From NCBI GenBank assembly GCA_022828595.1, contig JAKGHH010000002.1, forward strand, positions 107,443,254 through 107,507,253: 64,000 bases of DNA, in the 5' to 3' direction. Both the position numbers and the translations under genes were made by a program. Positions 1 to 10,000 of this stretch are shown in pieces. The DNA is from Nelumbo lutea (taxonomy: Eukaryota; Streptophyta; Magnoliopsida; Proteales; Nelumbonaceae). The notes below the pieces were generated by a model. It was not told the DNA's origin, did no database searches, and saw nothing but the letters and a program-made list of their open reading frames with translations. Each line of letters begins with the position of its first letter. Position 1 is the stretch's first letter.

Positions 1-320
1 CGACCTCATTGTTTGTTGTCTATCAACTCCCATGGGAACCACAGAGGGTTCGACCTGTAGTGTGGCCTCACAGTCTGTTGGCTGTCAACTCTTATAGAGA
101 GCAAGTAGAGCTCGACATGTGGGGGTGGCCTAATAGTTAGGGAGATTTTGTCCTGGCGAGACTGCGAGAACTCGTTTAGGCTAATCATTTTTCTTCTGCC
201 TCCCTAGGGGGCTCTTTCAATCAAGCGTTGTTGTTGTTGCTTGAAGATGTTACTACTTGAGGCTCAGAGAATTGGGTGAGAACATAGCCTTTTGTAGCAT
301 TTCCCACAAATGGCGCCAAT
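1..320 (-). mobile_element. Internal 5' end of Tat-like gypsy element A (leader and primer-binding site)
   Basis: Read on the minus strand, this is the untranslated leader just inside the LTR at 321-1164; the rest of the element lies outside the window. Positions 302-320, reversed, give a primer-binding site of the form ATTGGCGCCATTTGTGGGA. It closely resembles the sites of elements B and C in this window. Positions 1-150 hold two diverged copies of a unit of about 72 bp containing TATCAACTCC / TGTCAACTCT. No reading frame here resembles gag. The orientation is inferred from the position of the primer site. Confidence 0.75.
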
Positions 321-1164
321 TGATGATGCACATTTCGGCAGCTCTTGGCTGGTAGGTGACTCGAATGCCTGGCTGAATAATCCCTACATGGAAGGTGGCT
401 TTGATGCCTAGCTGAATGGTGACGAGCTGGAGAGGAGGTGGCTTTGATGCCTAACTAAGTGATGACAAGCTGGAGAGGAGGTAGATTTGATGCCTAACTG
501 AGCGGTGACAAGCTAGAGAGGTGGCTCTGATGCGACCTGCAAGGAAACAGTGTCAGAGTGCCCAAGTTGCTTTACCCAGGGTGGGCACTCTGATGCTTAA
601 GTTAGCGAATCAGAGATTTTAAGATAGCTAAATGTGAGAAAGCTGGAGAGCTGAAAGAACTAAAAATTGTGCATCTCTCCCCTGGGGTTGGAGGTAAGGC
701 CTTTATATAGGCATTATTTGGTGCGATCATCATGCAATACATCCGGGATCTCCGGGAAGATGTGCCTAACTGCTCCAAAGTCCTCGGAGGTAGTCGTGCA
801 CGTAGGCCAATCTTTGCACCTTATTCGGTTTCTCCCAAATCGACAGCGAGCACATCTCGCAGGTCACCAAGTTGGCATCAAAGGTAGGTCGCTAGGTCAG
901 CACCAGAGGTAGGTTGCTAGGTCGGCGCTAGAGGTAGGTCGCCAGGTCGGCGCCAAAGGTAGGTCGCCAAGTCGGCTTCAAAGGCAGGTCGCCAGGTCAG
1001 CGCAAGAGGCAAGCCGCCAAGCCAGCAGTAGTGCTAGGTCGCTAGCTGGGACTCCATCATTTTGGCTAAGGCAAGTTGTCGCCTAGGTGGTTCTAGGTGT
1101 CACCCAGTTGTTCCGAAATACCATGTGTCATGATGTTAGTGGAGGGCCAAATCTACCCTTATCA
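321..1164 (-). repeat. LTR of Tat-like element A (5' LTR in element orientation)
   Basis: The 844-bp block starts TGATGATGCA next to the primer site and ends CCCTTATCA, so it has TG...CA ends with longer TGAT/ATCA inverted termini. A TATATAAAGG promoter box reads on the minus strand near 700, where transcription of a minus-strand element would start. The LTR holds two minisatellites: about three units of 50 bp (GATGCCTAACTGA...GCTGGAGAGG) at 370-520, and about seven units of 24 bp (AGGTAGGTCGCCAGGTCGGC) at 860-1020. Its last 120 bp are similar to the end of the solo LTR at 50448-51487 (TTTTGGCTAAGGCAAG, GTCACCCAGTTGTT, GGAGGGCCAAATCT). The target duplication cannot be checked because the other end is outside the window. 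Confidence 0.8.
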
Positions 1165-1259
1165 CTTTCTATATATAAAATGTTCTATAATAAAAAATTC
1201 TGTTAAAATATATTTCTACAATTCACTAGTTCCTATGAAAACGATCCTAATATGCTTTA
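1165..1259 (-). repeat. Duplicated 3' flank of the kinase gene, distal part
   Basis: From about 1180 this matches, inverted, the sequence at about 34836-34910 downstream of the kinase gene at 29864-32256 (shared words TTCTGTTAAAATAT and GAAAACGATC). It continues after the MULE at 2646-2996. The two parts together are the 3' flank of the kinase pseudogene at 2997-3472. Confidence 0.8.
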
Positions 1260-2645
1260 GGGTAAATTTCTTAAACTATCCTTATGTTTTAGTTATTTGA
1301 CTAAGTATATCCCTATTGTTTAAAAATTGTCTAACCCTACCCTTGTTTCGAAAAATTATAATTGTCGCGACTGAAATTTCCGTTTTGCCCTTCCGTTCAA
1401 TAACTTTGCAAGTAGTTCTCTCTTCTCTCTGTCCTTCTTCCCTTCCGCTCTCTGTCCCTTCCCACGCAACAGAGGTTTCAAACATAAACCAAGAAGCAAA
1501 ACAGGCCAATCTTTATTCTTCGACTTCAATGGGAATCTAAGGGTCTCTTCAATGGTTAGCGTCACCAATCACAGAGTGAAGAATCTCATAAAACTGAAAA
1601 TATGGAGAAAAGCAAACCAGATTTCAGATCTGAGCATTTCTCTGATCTCAGATCTCGGTTCCCGGATCCCTCAAATCTACAAAGAAACTCTAAAAACTAA
1701 ACTTAGCAACATCTCTTTACAGGAAGTTGATTTCATGTCTCTAGCCTGTCCCGCTCTTGCTCTAACAAACCATGCCAAAAACTAACTCTCTCTACCTCGG
1801 CTGTTGAATTGGGTGAGGGTTGACCTTCACATTCACAATCTTAGGGGCTTTCAACGAAACAAGATCCCTGCGTCATTTCAATGCTCCCAACGAAACAAGA
1901 TCCTTGCAATAGTTCCTCTTATCCAGCTCCTTCTTGTCGCCGTAGCCATCGAAGAGAGGACCGATTTCGGGGAGGAAAGTCTCATCATCATCATAACGGG
2001 GAAACTCAAGGTCGCCGTTTTGGGAAGGCTCTTGGAAGCACTCCCGGAGCCAGTAATCGGGAAACCAAGAGGATTGAAAACCTAGAACTCGCAACCCGCA
2101 CTTCCTCTTTGATGGGGCTTCTTAGATTCCATCGAAAACAAAGAGAGTCCTCTGTTCTTCTTGTTCACTGTAGCGATCATGGCGGACATTCATTTAGGCT
2201 AGTGAGATGGGGTTCGGTGTGGGGCAACCAAAACTTCCATATAGTGCTAGATTTCTGGGCCTTGACCTCGGGTTTGACAGCCACGCTCTAGAGATAGTAC
2301 GCAGAGGTCTGACCTTAGCTCCGGTGTGGGTTTGACAGTCACGCTCTGACCCCTCCCTCTCTACAATGACATTAGCTCGGGCGACGGGTCTGGTTATATT
2401 GCTTAGAGTGGATTTTATGGGGGTGTCGGTTGAGAGATAAAAGGGATGAGGGTAATATTGGGTTTTAAAAAATTTTAAATATCACTTGTTGTTACAAGTT
2501 TTGATGGAATATTAATGGATGTTAACGATAATAAAAGTATTAATTAATTGTCGGAAACAATAAAGATAGCATTAATAAATTTTCAAATAGTAATGATACA
2601 TTTAATCAATTAACTAAACTATAAGGATAATTTAAGAAATTTATC
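1260..2645. mobile_element. MULE / probable Pack-MULE, 1386 bp
   Basis: The ends are long imperfect terminal inverted repeats of about 90 bp. The left begins GGGTAAATTTCTTAAACTAT and the right, reversed, begins GATAAATTTCTTAAATTAT. They are flanked by a 10-bp duplication matching at 9 positions: ATATGCTTTA at 1250-1259 and ATATGTTTTA at 2646-2655. The empty site is visible in the paralogous flank at about 34815-34850, where the sequence runs through without the insert. The interior (about 1375-2450) is richer in GC and looks like captured gene sequence. A minus-strand frame over about 1880-2120 encodes an acidic, plausible peptide (contains FPDYWLRECFQEPS and PRYDDDETFLPEIG). I do not recognise the donor gene, and no transposase is present. 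Confidence 0.85.
1880..2220 (-). pseudogene. Captured gene fragment inside the MULE (unrecognised)
   Basis: A minus-strand ATG near 2190 begins MIATVNKKNRGLSLF and runs to about 2085, where a one-base shift is needed to continue into the frame with WFPDYWLRECFQEP, DLEFPRYDDDE and PLFDGYGDKKELDK. Amino-acid usage is protein-like and the GC content is higher than in the MULE ends, as expected for captured host exons. A 17-bp word, GATCTTGTTTCGTTG plus neighbours, occurs twice in tandem near 1860-1910 and marks the end of the coding-like stretch. The product is unknown. The frame repair and the gene-capture interpretation are inference. Confidence 0.4.
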
Positions 2646-2996
2646 ATATGTTTTATTTGGTTGAGGAAAAGAAGTTTCCCGATAATGTTTTGGTACACCA
2701 TGCTTAAACTTTCAGCCCTTCTGGTGCTGCTATATATGGTCGAGAATTTAAGGAAATATTTGATTAACTATACATTACGAAACCCAGATCATGTATTAAA
2801 GTTGCATGGAATTTGAACTAAATAGTTAATACTAATGGGACCGTATTAATTAATCATGTTTGAATTGATGACCTGTTTGCAGTGCTTTGATGTTTATAGA
2901 GAACCTAAAAAAGATGCCTTTTAGTGAGCAATCGATATGAGTAGTAGTCCTCCCATTAATACATAAATATCCATGAATAATGCAAGTGTTGTTTTA
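2646..2996 (-). repeat. Duplicated 3' flank of the kinase pseudogene, proximal part
   Basis: This is the untranslated downstream sequence of the pseudogene at 2997-3472. It is collinear, inverted, with 32257-32370 and then 34610-34830 beside the near-complete kinase gene (shared ACAACACTTGCATTAT, GGAGGACTACTACTCATATC, CAATTCAAACATGATTAATT). The LINE at 32380-34609 is absent here, so this is the empty site of that LINE. Confidence 0.85.
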
Positions 2997-3472
2997 TTAA
3001 ATTGAACTAGTGACTGAGGAGGGGCATGGTGGGATAGAAACTCCAATGGCTCCTTCCAACATCTGTGTTACCTTCTTCATGGTGGGTCTCTGTGTTGGAT
3101 CCTCCTGAATGCACCATATTGTGATTCTCACAAACTTCTCCAGCCCCTTCATGTCGTCCATTTCCTCCTCATCATTCTCCACTAACTTATCAAGTCTTCC
3201 TTCCGTGTAGCAATCATAAGCCCAGTCTATTAGTATCACCTTGTTTTCATCTTCCAGCTTTGGTTCAATGCTCCTCCTACAAGAAGCTCTAGCAACATGA
3301 CACCATAGATATAAACATCTACCTTCGTTGTAATGGTCGTATTCTTGAACCATTCTGGAGCAACGTATCCTTTGGTCCTCCTGATGCCTGTATCAATTTG
3401 GGTCTAATTTGCTTTCAAAAGCTTTGCTAACCCAAAATCGGAGATTCTTGCTATAAAAGAGTCATCTAGAAG
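2997..3472 (-). pseudogene. Truncated copy of the lectin receptor-like kinase (kinase C-lobe only)
   Basis: Read on the minus strand from 3470, this encodes the kinase activation segment and C-lobe: ARISDFGLAKLLKA, then GYVAPEWF, then the C-terminal frame ending VTQMLEGAIGVSIPP...SSVTSSI. It is nearly identical to the end of the kinase at 29864-32256. It is broken by an in-frame TAG near 3410, where the other copy has CAG (Gln), and by a frameshift near 3290, between MLLELL and CRRSIEPK. Everything N-terminal of the catalytic-loop region is missing, because the copia LTR starting at 3473 cuts the gene after the codons for LLDDS. It is a non-functional relic of an inverted duplication. Confidence 0.92.
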
Positions 3473-3675
3473 CGAACGAAACCAAGTGTAGAGGTTGTAG
3501 AATAAAGGGTTCCTCTGTGAATAGTGGATACCTGTATGATAATTATTACATATTGGATGGGATATACAGATAAGTATATATCTGAGATAAGTATACATCT
3601 GAGATAAGGATAACAGTTAGAGAAAGATAACAATTACAAATTGATAAGATTGACGGTTTTCTAATCCACTCATTG
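3473..3675 (-). repeat. LTR of copia element 2 (3' LTR)
   Basis: This matches the LTR at 10205-10315 over its first 110 bp and continues about 90 bp further. Internal short repeats of TATACATCTGAGATAAG occur at about 3570-3610. The expected terminal TG (plus-strand view) has become CG at 3473-3474. The outer end next to copia element 1 is not sharply defined. Confidence 0.75.
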
Positions 3676-3875
3676 TATTGGACCGGAGATAAGACTCGCA
3701 AGAGTTCCGGATCTGCATGTTACCTGAATAGTTAAAAAGTCTTTTTTTGTTTTGTTTTTCTTTTTGGATTAGGAATTTGTTTTTATAAAGTTTTGGGGAG
3801 CAAGGAACTCCATCGTTTGTATATAAATATCATAAGGTATCAATGAAAGGACACATTTGGCTTCCGATTTTTTCA
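3676..3875 (+). repeat. 5' LTR of copia element 1
   Basis: The 200-bp repeat starts TATTGGA and ends TTTTTTCA just before the primer site. It shares long words with 6719-6910 (GGAGATAAGACTCGCAAGAG, GGGGAGCAAGGAACTC, CGTTTGTATATAAATATCAT). TATATAAATA at about 3819-3828 is the likely core promoter. The family normally starts TGTTGGA; here both LTRs begin TATTGGA. Confidence 0.85.
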
Positions 3876-3887
3876 TGGTATCAGAGC
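3876..3887 (+). promoter_or_regulatory. Primer-binding site (initiator tRNA-Met type)
   Basis: TGGTATCAGAGC directly follows the LTR. It is the standard plant copia site complementary to the 3' end of initiator methionyl tRNA. The RPL4-derived sequence begins immediately after it. Confidence 0.9.
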
Positions 3888-4540
3888 AAGGTTAAGCCTC
3901 TCGACATTGGCAACTTCGACACCGGGGATGTTGCGGAAAGCCTTCACAATCTTGGAACCCTCAGTGCCATAATCAATGAGAGGACCCTTGCGAGAAATGT
4001 ATCAACGGTTCCTCATCTTACCCTTTCCTGGTCGGATCGCATGGCTATCCTTCGCCTTCACGGCATCGGGATAAGCACCGACCTGCTTGAGGATCTTGAT
4101 TGCGGCAGATGTCTTCTCAACGCCCTCTGCGGAGTCACTGACCACGAGAGGAATCTCGGGAACGTTCTCAATATGATGGCCGCGTGCAAGGACAAGTGAG
4201 GGCACGGCCGATGCAGCAAAGGCTGAGACCACAACAAATCTCTTCTGGTTGACATTGATCTTCCTGTGCCACTGACGCCAGATCTTTGTGGGAGCAAACA
4301 TGTGTCCACTGTGACACATGTTGCCAAAGGCACCCTGACCGGCACGATGAGTACCACCACCTAGAACACGGGGGATACGAGTTACGGCACGACCAGTACC
4401 CCATGACTTAGCAGAGGTCTGATGGTCGGCGCGCCTGTTGATGGCATAAGGTTGATGGCTGTTTTTTTGATACGTTGGTGTGAACGAAGTTGACAATGTC
4501 TGGACGGATTGACGCTTTCATGACGTCATGGAGGGAAACG
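3888..4540 (-). pseudogene. RPL4: Captured 60S ribosomal protein uL4 (RPL4) cDNA-like fragment, antisense in the copia element
   Basis: The minus strand encodes a long collinear part of cytosolic ribosomal protein uL4, a component of the 60S subunit. Recognisable blocks, in order, are [15 protein letters not shown] (about 4470-4515), [86 protein letters not shown] and [12 protein letters not shown]. After a TGA (probably CGA to TGA, near 4006) come [17 protein letters not shown] and [20 protein letters not shown] at the primer-site border. A frameshift lies in the T run near 4466. About 215 codons run without any intron, which points to capture from mRNA. The rest of uL4 (start and C-terminal third) is absent. 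It cannot make a functional protein. Confidence 0.93.
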
Positions 4541-4660
4541 GCGACGGTCGTTTGCAGTAGGTAACGGCGACGGCCATTTTCTTTCAAAATGGCGACGGCC
4601 GTTTGCAGTAGGTAACGACGATGGTCGTCTTCTTTTGACCAAAACATTGAACGGACTCTA
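4541..4660. repeat. Short GC-rich tandem repeat between RPL4 fragment and gag
   Basis: Two to three diverged copies of a unit of about 55 bp (GGCGACGGCCGTTTGCAGTAGGTAACG) span 4535-4630. They look like a local duplication at the capture junction. No protein function is apparent. Confidence 0.6.
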
Positions 4661-6657
4661 TCGGGCACCATGACTACCAACAATGACAGGAACGGTGAGA
4701 GCTCAAGTAAGTCTGTTGGACCCTCTGGTAGACGTGGTCGAGGTACAGCAAAGGCTCATATTGCTCAGTCATCAATGGGGTGTGGTGGTTGCTAATGCAG
4801 TTGTGACTGATGAAGACAGGACCGGACTGAATAGGCTTAATGACGAGCGATGGCAGACTCTTGTAAGCATGCTTAATGCTTACAAAACCAGGACTAATGA
4901 AAAACTCTCTAGTAAGAATTACTCCACTGAATGGATTGTTGACTCTGGGGCGTCACATCACATGACAGGGAATTTAAATGTGCTCGTCGACACCTATGAT
5001 GTTGCACCTTGTCCTGTTACCCAATGGTGCGCACACCGAGGCCGTGAAAGAAGGCACTGTTGAACTTGGAAATAATTTTAAATTGTTGCACGTATTATAT
5101 GTCCCAAAACTCAATTGTAATTTATTGTTAGTAGGTCGGTTACTTCGTGACACAGATTGTATTGTGATGTTTACTAATAAGTTGTGTGTGATACAGGACC
5201 GCATCTCGAAGACTCTGATTGGTGCGGGTGAACAGCTTGATGGGGTCTATGTCTTCAAGGGTGTGGTGCCAGTTCGTGCTTACAAGACAGATGGTTTTGC
5301 TTTGATTCATTGTGACTTATGGGGTGCTTATAGAGTACCTGCATCTTGCGGTGTTGTATATTTTTTGACAATTGTTGATGATTATTCTCGAGCGGTTGGT
5401 AGTCCTGGGCAACACTCAAGTTGAAGGTCTTAATTACAACGAGACCTTTGCCCCTGTGGCTAAGATGGTCACAGTTCGAACCTTCTTAGCAGTTGTTGCA
5501 GCCCAACACTAGGAATTGCATAAGATGGATGTCCACAATGCTTTTCTGCACGGTGATCTCCATGAGGAGGTCTATATGAAACCTCCTCCAGGTTTTTCGG
5601 CCTCTGGGACTGGAAAGGTATGCAAACTCCAGAAATCTTTGTATGGTATGCGGCAAGCCCCCTAGAACTGGTTCTCTAAGTTAGGTGCTGCCTTGAAAAC
5701 TTTTGGGTTTGAAAAGTCCTATTCCAATTACTCCTTATTTACATATCGCAAGAATGGGCTTGTCTTGCACGTCCTGGTTTATGTTGATGACTTAATCATT
5801 GGTGGGAATAACCCGGAGTTCATACACAAATTTAAACAATATATGAACTGGTGTTTTCACATGAAAGACTTGAGTGTTCTTAAATATTTTATGGGCATCG
5901 AAGTGACTCGCAGATCATCGGGGATATTTCTTAGCCAAAGAAAATATGCACTTGATATTATTACAGAAACTAGCTTATTGGGATCCAAACCTGCTCCATT
6001 TCCTATTACTCAGAATCATAAACTTGCCCTTGTTGACGGAGCACTCCTGGATGACCCTGAACGATATCGACGTCTTGTGGGCCGGTTGATTTATTTAACC
6101 ATTACACAGTCGGAGCTCAGTTATTGCATCCATGTCCTGGCTCAATTTATGTAATGTCCTCGTGTTGATCATTGGGATGCGGCATTACGTGTGGTCAAGG
6201 AATATTTTTGTGCTCTGATAGTGATCTGCAATTGTATGCCTATTGTGATTCCGACTGGGTGAGTTGTCCTCTAACTCGTTGCTCTCTTACTGGGTATTTT
6301 ATCATGTTAGGACATTCCCCCATCTCCTGGAAGACTAAGAAACAACATACTGTCTCCCATTCCTTTACCGAGGCTGAATACCGGTCAATGGCTACTACCA
6401 GTTGTGAGTTGAAGTGGCTAAAAGGTCTGCTATCGTCTTTGGGTGTATCTCATCCTCAGCCTATACGCTTATTTTGTGACAACCGAGCTACGCTGCACAT
6501 TGCCGCGAATCCTGTTTTCCATGAGCGAACCAAACATATTGAAGCTGATTGTCATTTCATTCGCAATGAGCTCCTAGCCGGCACTATTGCACCTACCTAT
6601 GTACGTACCGGTGAACAACTTGCCGATATTTTCACCAAGGCTCTCAGACAAAAATAG
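4660..6657 (+). pseudogene. copia element 1 gag-pol remnant
   Basis: The gag end (GPSGRRGRGTAKAH, about 4715-4760) leads to the aspartic protease motif WIVDSGASHHMTG (about 4933-4970) and LHVLYVPKLNCNLLLVG. Next come a GAG-pre-integrase piece and the start of integrase (HCDLWGAY, FLTIVDDYSRA). At about 5395 the sequence jumps straight into reverse transcriptase ([24 protein letters not shown], then YVDDLIIGG near 5780). Integrase catalysis is therefore lost. RNase H follows (AYCDSDWVSCPLTRCSLTGY, SHSFTEAEYRSMA, LFCDNRATLHIAANPVFHER, LADIFTKAL) and ends at TAG 6655-6657. In-frame TAG codons occur near 5511 and 5663, and a TAA at 6152-6154. It cannot function. Confidence 0.92.
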
Positions 6658-6718
6658 TTTGACTATTTCCTTCCCAAGTTGGGCATTCGCAATCCTCATG
6701 CACCACCTTGAGGGGGAG

Positions 6719-6910
6719 TATTGGATGGGAGATAAGACTCGCAAGAGTCCTGGATCTGCATGTTACTTGAATAGTTAAGAAGTCATTTTTTTGTTTTATT
6801 TTTCCTTTTGGATCAGGAATTTGTTTTTAGAAAGTTTTGGGGAGCAAGGAACTCTATCGTTTGTATATAAATATCATAAGGTATCAATGAAAGAACACCT
6901 TTGGCTTTCA
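6719..6910 (+). repeat. 3' LTR of copia element 1
   Basis: It matches the 5' LTR from TATTGGA onward but ends TTTGGCTTTCA. It lacks the last bases present at 3866-3875, and runs straight into CCCCCTCAATG, which belongs to the rearranged junction with element 2. TATATAAATA recurs at about 6863-6872. Confidence 0.85.
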
Positions 6911-6926
6911 CCCCCTCAATGAAAGG

Positions 6927-7025
6927 TCTCAATTTACTACACTCTGAGACAAGCTAAACGTTCACCCCCTCAAGCTGAACGGTGGGGTGAACGTTTAGCT
7001 TGTTTCTGAGTGTAGTAAATTGAGA
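6927..7025. repeat. Palindrome at the copia 1 / copia 2 junction
   Basis: Arms of 42 bp (6927-6968 and 6984-7025) pair with one or two mismatches around a 15-bp loop, CTCAAGCTGAACGGT. The right arm is the end of the copia 2 RNase H region. The left arm is an inverted second copy of it, joined through the element's polypurine tract (CTTGAGGGGG on the minus strand). It would form a strong hairpin. Confidence 0.9.
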
Positions 7026-10000
7026 AACAGGAAGACTCTTAGTCAGAACATCAGCAATTTGAGCATGAGAGGGGAGGTAACGGATAACCAGCAAGCGACG
7101 TTGAACCAGATCACGAACAAAGTGGAAGTCTACTTTCGAGCTTTGAGTTCAGGATTAGAAGCCAAATAGAGAGCACCAACATTATCACACCACATGATGG
7201 GGGCTGAGGGAGATATAATCTTCAGCTCCTTGAGTAAATGCTGAATCTAGATAACTTCAATTACTACTAAAGTAATGGCACGAAGCTCTGCTTTTGTATT
7301 GGAGCGTGCGATTGTGTGCTATTTCTTGGCACTCCAGGAGATTAAGCTGGGACTAGAAAAAGATCAAAGCCATTGGTAGATTTCCTATCATCGGGGCAGT
7401 CAACCCAATCAGCATAGGAAAAGGCTTGAAGCTGACAGGAAGTGAAGTGGAAGGACGAATTTGCAAGCCATGAGATATCGTCCCTGCTAGATACCTTAAG
7501 ATCCTCTTCACTGTCAACGTCAATTATAGAGGGCCTGGTAGAAGGAGAGTTGGAAACGGGAGAGCTGGGTCCAGTGTCGTTGGGTGGAGGAGCTGAAGGG
7601 GTGGGCCCATTAGTGGTGGCTGATGTAGCTGGAGGAGAAGGTACAGCGGGCCGTTGGTCCTGTGGGCTGGGCCCATTAGTGGTGGCTGATGTAGCTGGAG
7701 GAATAGGTACAGCGGACCTTGGGTCTTGTGGGCTGGGCCCATTAATGGCGACTGATGTAGACGCAGACTGAGGTAAGATGGAGTCCAGCCAATGAAGCAA
7801 TGAACCTGGGGCTGTTGGCGGCGGAGGTAATGGGCCTATGGGCCTGGGCGCAAGAACAGTTGAAGCTGGCGTTGCAGGGACTAAAATAAATGTGCCCGTG
7901 GGGGAAGAAGAAGCAGCAGTTGTTGTCAACAACTCTTTGAAGGGAAAGTTGCTTTCGTCAAATGTGACATGGCATGAAATAATAATCTTGCCGGTGGAGA
8001 TAGCATAGCAATGGTAGCCCTTATGCTTGGAGCTGTAACCAATGAAAACACAGCGATCAGACCGGTAAGCAAATTTATGTGCATTGTAGGGCCTTGACAG
8101 TGGGTAACATGCACAACCAAAGGTGCGAAAGGTGAACGGTTAAAGAGTTTCTCAAACGGAGACAAACCACCAATGACAGGTGACAAGAGATGGTTATGTG
8201 GGCATGAGTCGTCTCCATGACATGATGGGGTTTGTGCTCAGCAGCCCCATTTTGTTGATGGGTATGTGGGCATGAGAGACCATGTGAGATGCCAGTCTTT
8301 CAAGTATGTGGAAAGGCATCTATACTCCCCACCCCAGTCACTATGAAAGTGCTTGATAGAGGTAGAAAAGGAATTCTCAACATGACGCTTGAAATGAACA
8401 AATGTAGTGGAAACATTATTTTTGTGAGCAATGGAATAAAGCCAAATAAACCAAGTAAAGTGATCCATAAACAGAACATAGTAATGGTGCCCATTATTAG
8501 AAACAAAAGGGGAAGGTCCCCAAACATCAAACACAATTAATTCCAAAGGTGCACTGGATTTGAAATGAGAATAAAATGGTAAATGATGGGCTTTGGCTCG
8601 TTGACAAGCATCACAAAGAGAGCCAAAATCATTATTAGCAGATAAGCTTAAGGATGAAAAAACGCAACCAACAACTTGAAGAGATGGATGACCCAATCGA
8701 GCATGCCATTGGGAAGAACTAACATGAGCAGTGAGAGCTTGAGAACTACAGCGATGGGTACCATTTGAAGGTGAGGGAAACTGATAGAGCCCATTAACAT
8801 TGGGCGTGCGAAGAACCTTCGTTCCCGTGATAGGATCCTTCATAAGATAATGAGAGGGGTGAAACTCAATAGCTAAATTATTATCACGGGTAAATTTAGA
8901 AACAGAAACTAAATTTTTTGAAATGGAAGGAACATGGAGAAGAATATTAAAGGAAAGTGACTATTATTAAAGGTAAGAGTGGACCGTCCAACATGACTTA
9001 TGGCCAAACCTAACCCATTTCCGACTTGCACTTGTTCACTGCCGGTGTACTCTTGTGCTGTCTAGAGATTGCTAAAATCTGGTGTCATGTGATTGGTTGC
9101 CCCAGAGTCTGGGTACCAATTAGGATCAAATGTGGAAGAGAACTGAGATGCTGGTGGTATAGTTGCCTAATAGGCCTGTGCTAGAGTTCTCTATTCGCCA
9201 TGATAGGAGATATCAAACCACCGCCTACAGGTGAGAACAGCATGTCCAGGTCGATTGCATAGTTGACAAACAACTCCACTATTGTTGGATTGACCTCGTC
9301 TGCAACCACCACCACCATGACCGCGACCACGGCCATTGCTAGAACCACGATCATTATTGGAACCACCTCTCCCATTGTTGGAGTTGCGGCCATTGCTTTG
9401 AGATGGGTTGTGGTTTGCATTGCGCGCAAGGTTAGCAGATGGAACAACAGGATCCATAGAAGAATGATGTTGTTTAAGCCAGATTTCATGGCTAATAAGA
9501 AGCCCATGAAGATTCTCTAGAGTGAGGTAGCCTGCATTCATACGAGTCATGAGGAAGGTGAGAAGGACTCATACTCTGGTCCGAGACCAGCCAAGATATA
9601 GAGAATCATATCCTGCTCGTGAACGGGTTCAGACACTGCGGCAAGGCTATCTGCAAGTTGCTTAGCTTTTCGAAAATACTCATGAATGGTACCAGCTCCT
9701 TTCTTCATGGTTTGTAGCTAAAGACGCAAATATAGTACTCGAGCTCGTGAAGAAGAGCCATACGTGCAAGCAAGGGCTCTCCAAACTGCAGTAGAGGTAG
9801 GAAGACCAATGACTTGGGCAATGACTTCTTCAGTTAAGGAGGAGATGATCCAACTCAGTACTAGTTGGTCGAATCTACGTCATGTCACAGCTAGGGGGTT
9901 CTCAACAAGCCTAGAGGGGTTATTTGGATCAGGGGTCTTGGAGGGGGACAGGGTATTGAACCATCGACTAGTCCCAAGAAGTCATGGACATTAAAGATTG

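Larger units (their letters stand above)
3676..6910 (+). mobile_element. Ty1/copia element 1 (plus strand), deleted, carrying an RPL4 fragment
   Basis: Two short LTRs (3676-3875 and 6719-6910) flank a primer-binding site, an antisense ribosomal protein uL4 fragment (3888-4540), a gag end, protease, a partial integrase, and reverse transcriptase with RNase H. A polypurine tract TTGAGGGGGAG (6708-6718) precedes the 3' LTR. Only about 3.2 kb remains: most of gag and most of integrase are gone. The flanks CATTG (left) and CCCCC (right) do not match, so the right junction has been rearranged, as the adjacent palindrome also suggests. Confidence 0.85.

Noticed and set aside
3843..4199. A 118-codon plus-strand frame starting at 3843
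   Set aside because: It is the shadow of the RPL4 fragment on the opposite strand and spans the copia LTR end and primer site. It has no protein-family resemblance.
3671..6915. Target duplication for copia element 1
   Set aside because: CATTG on the left and CCCCC on the right do not match. The right end is rearranged, so no duplication is claimed.
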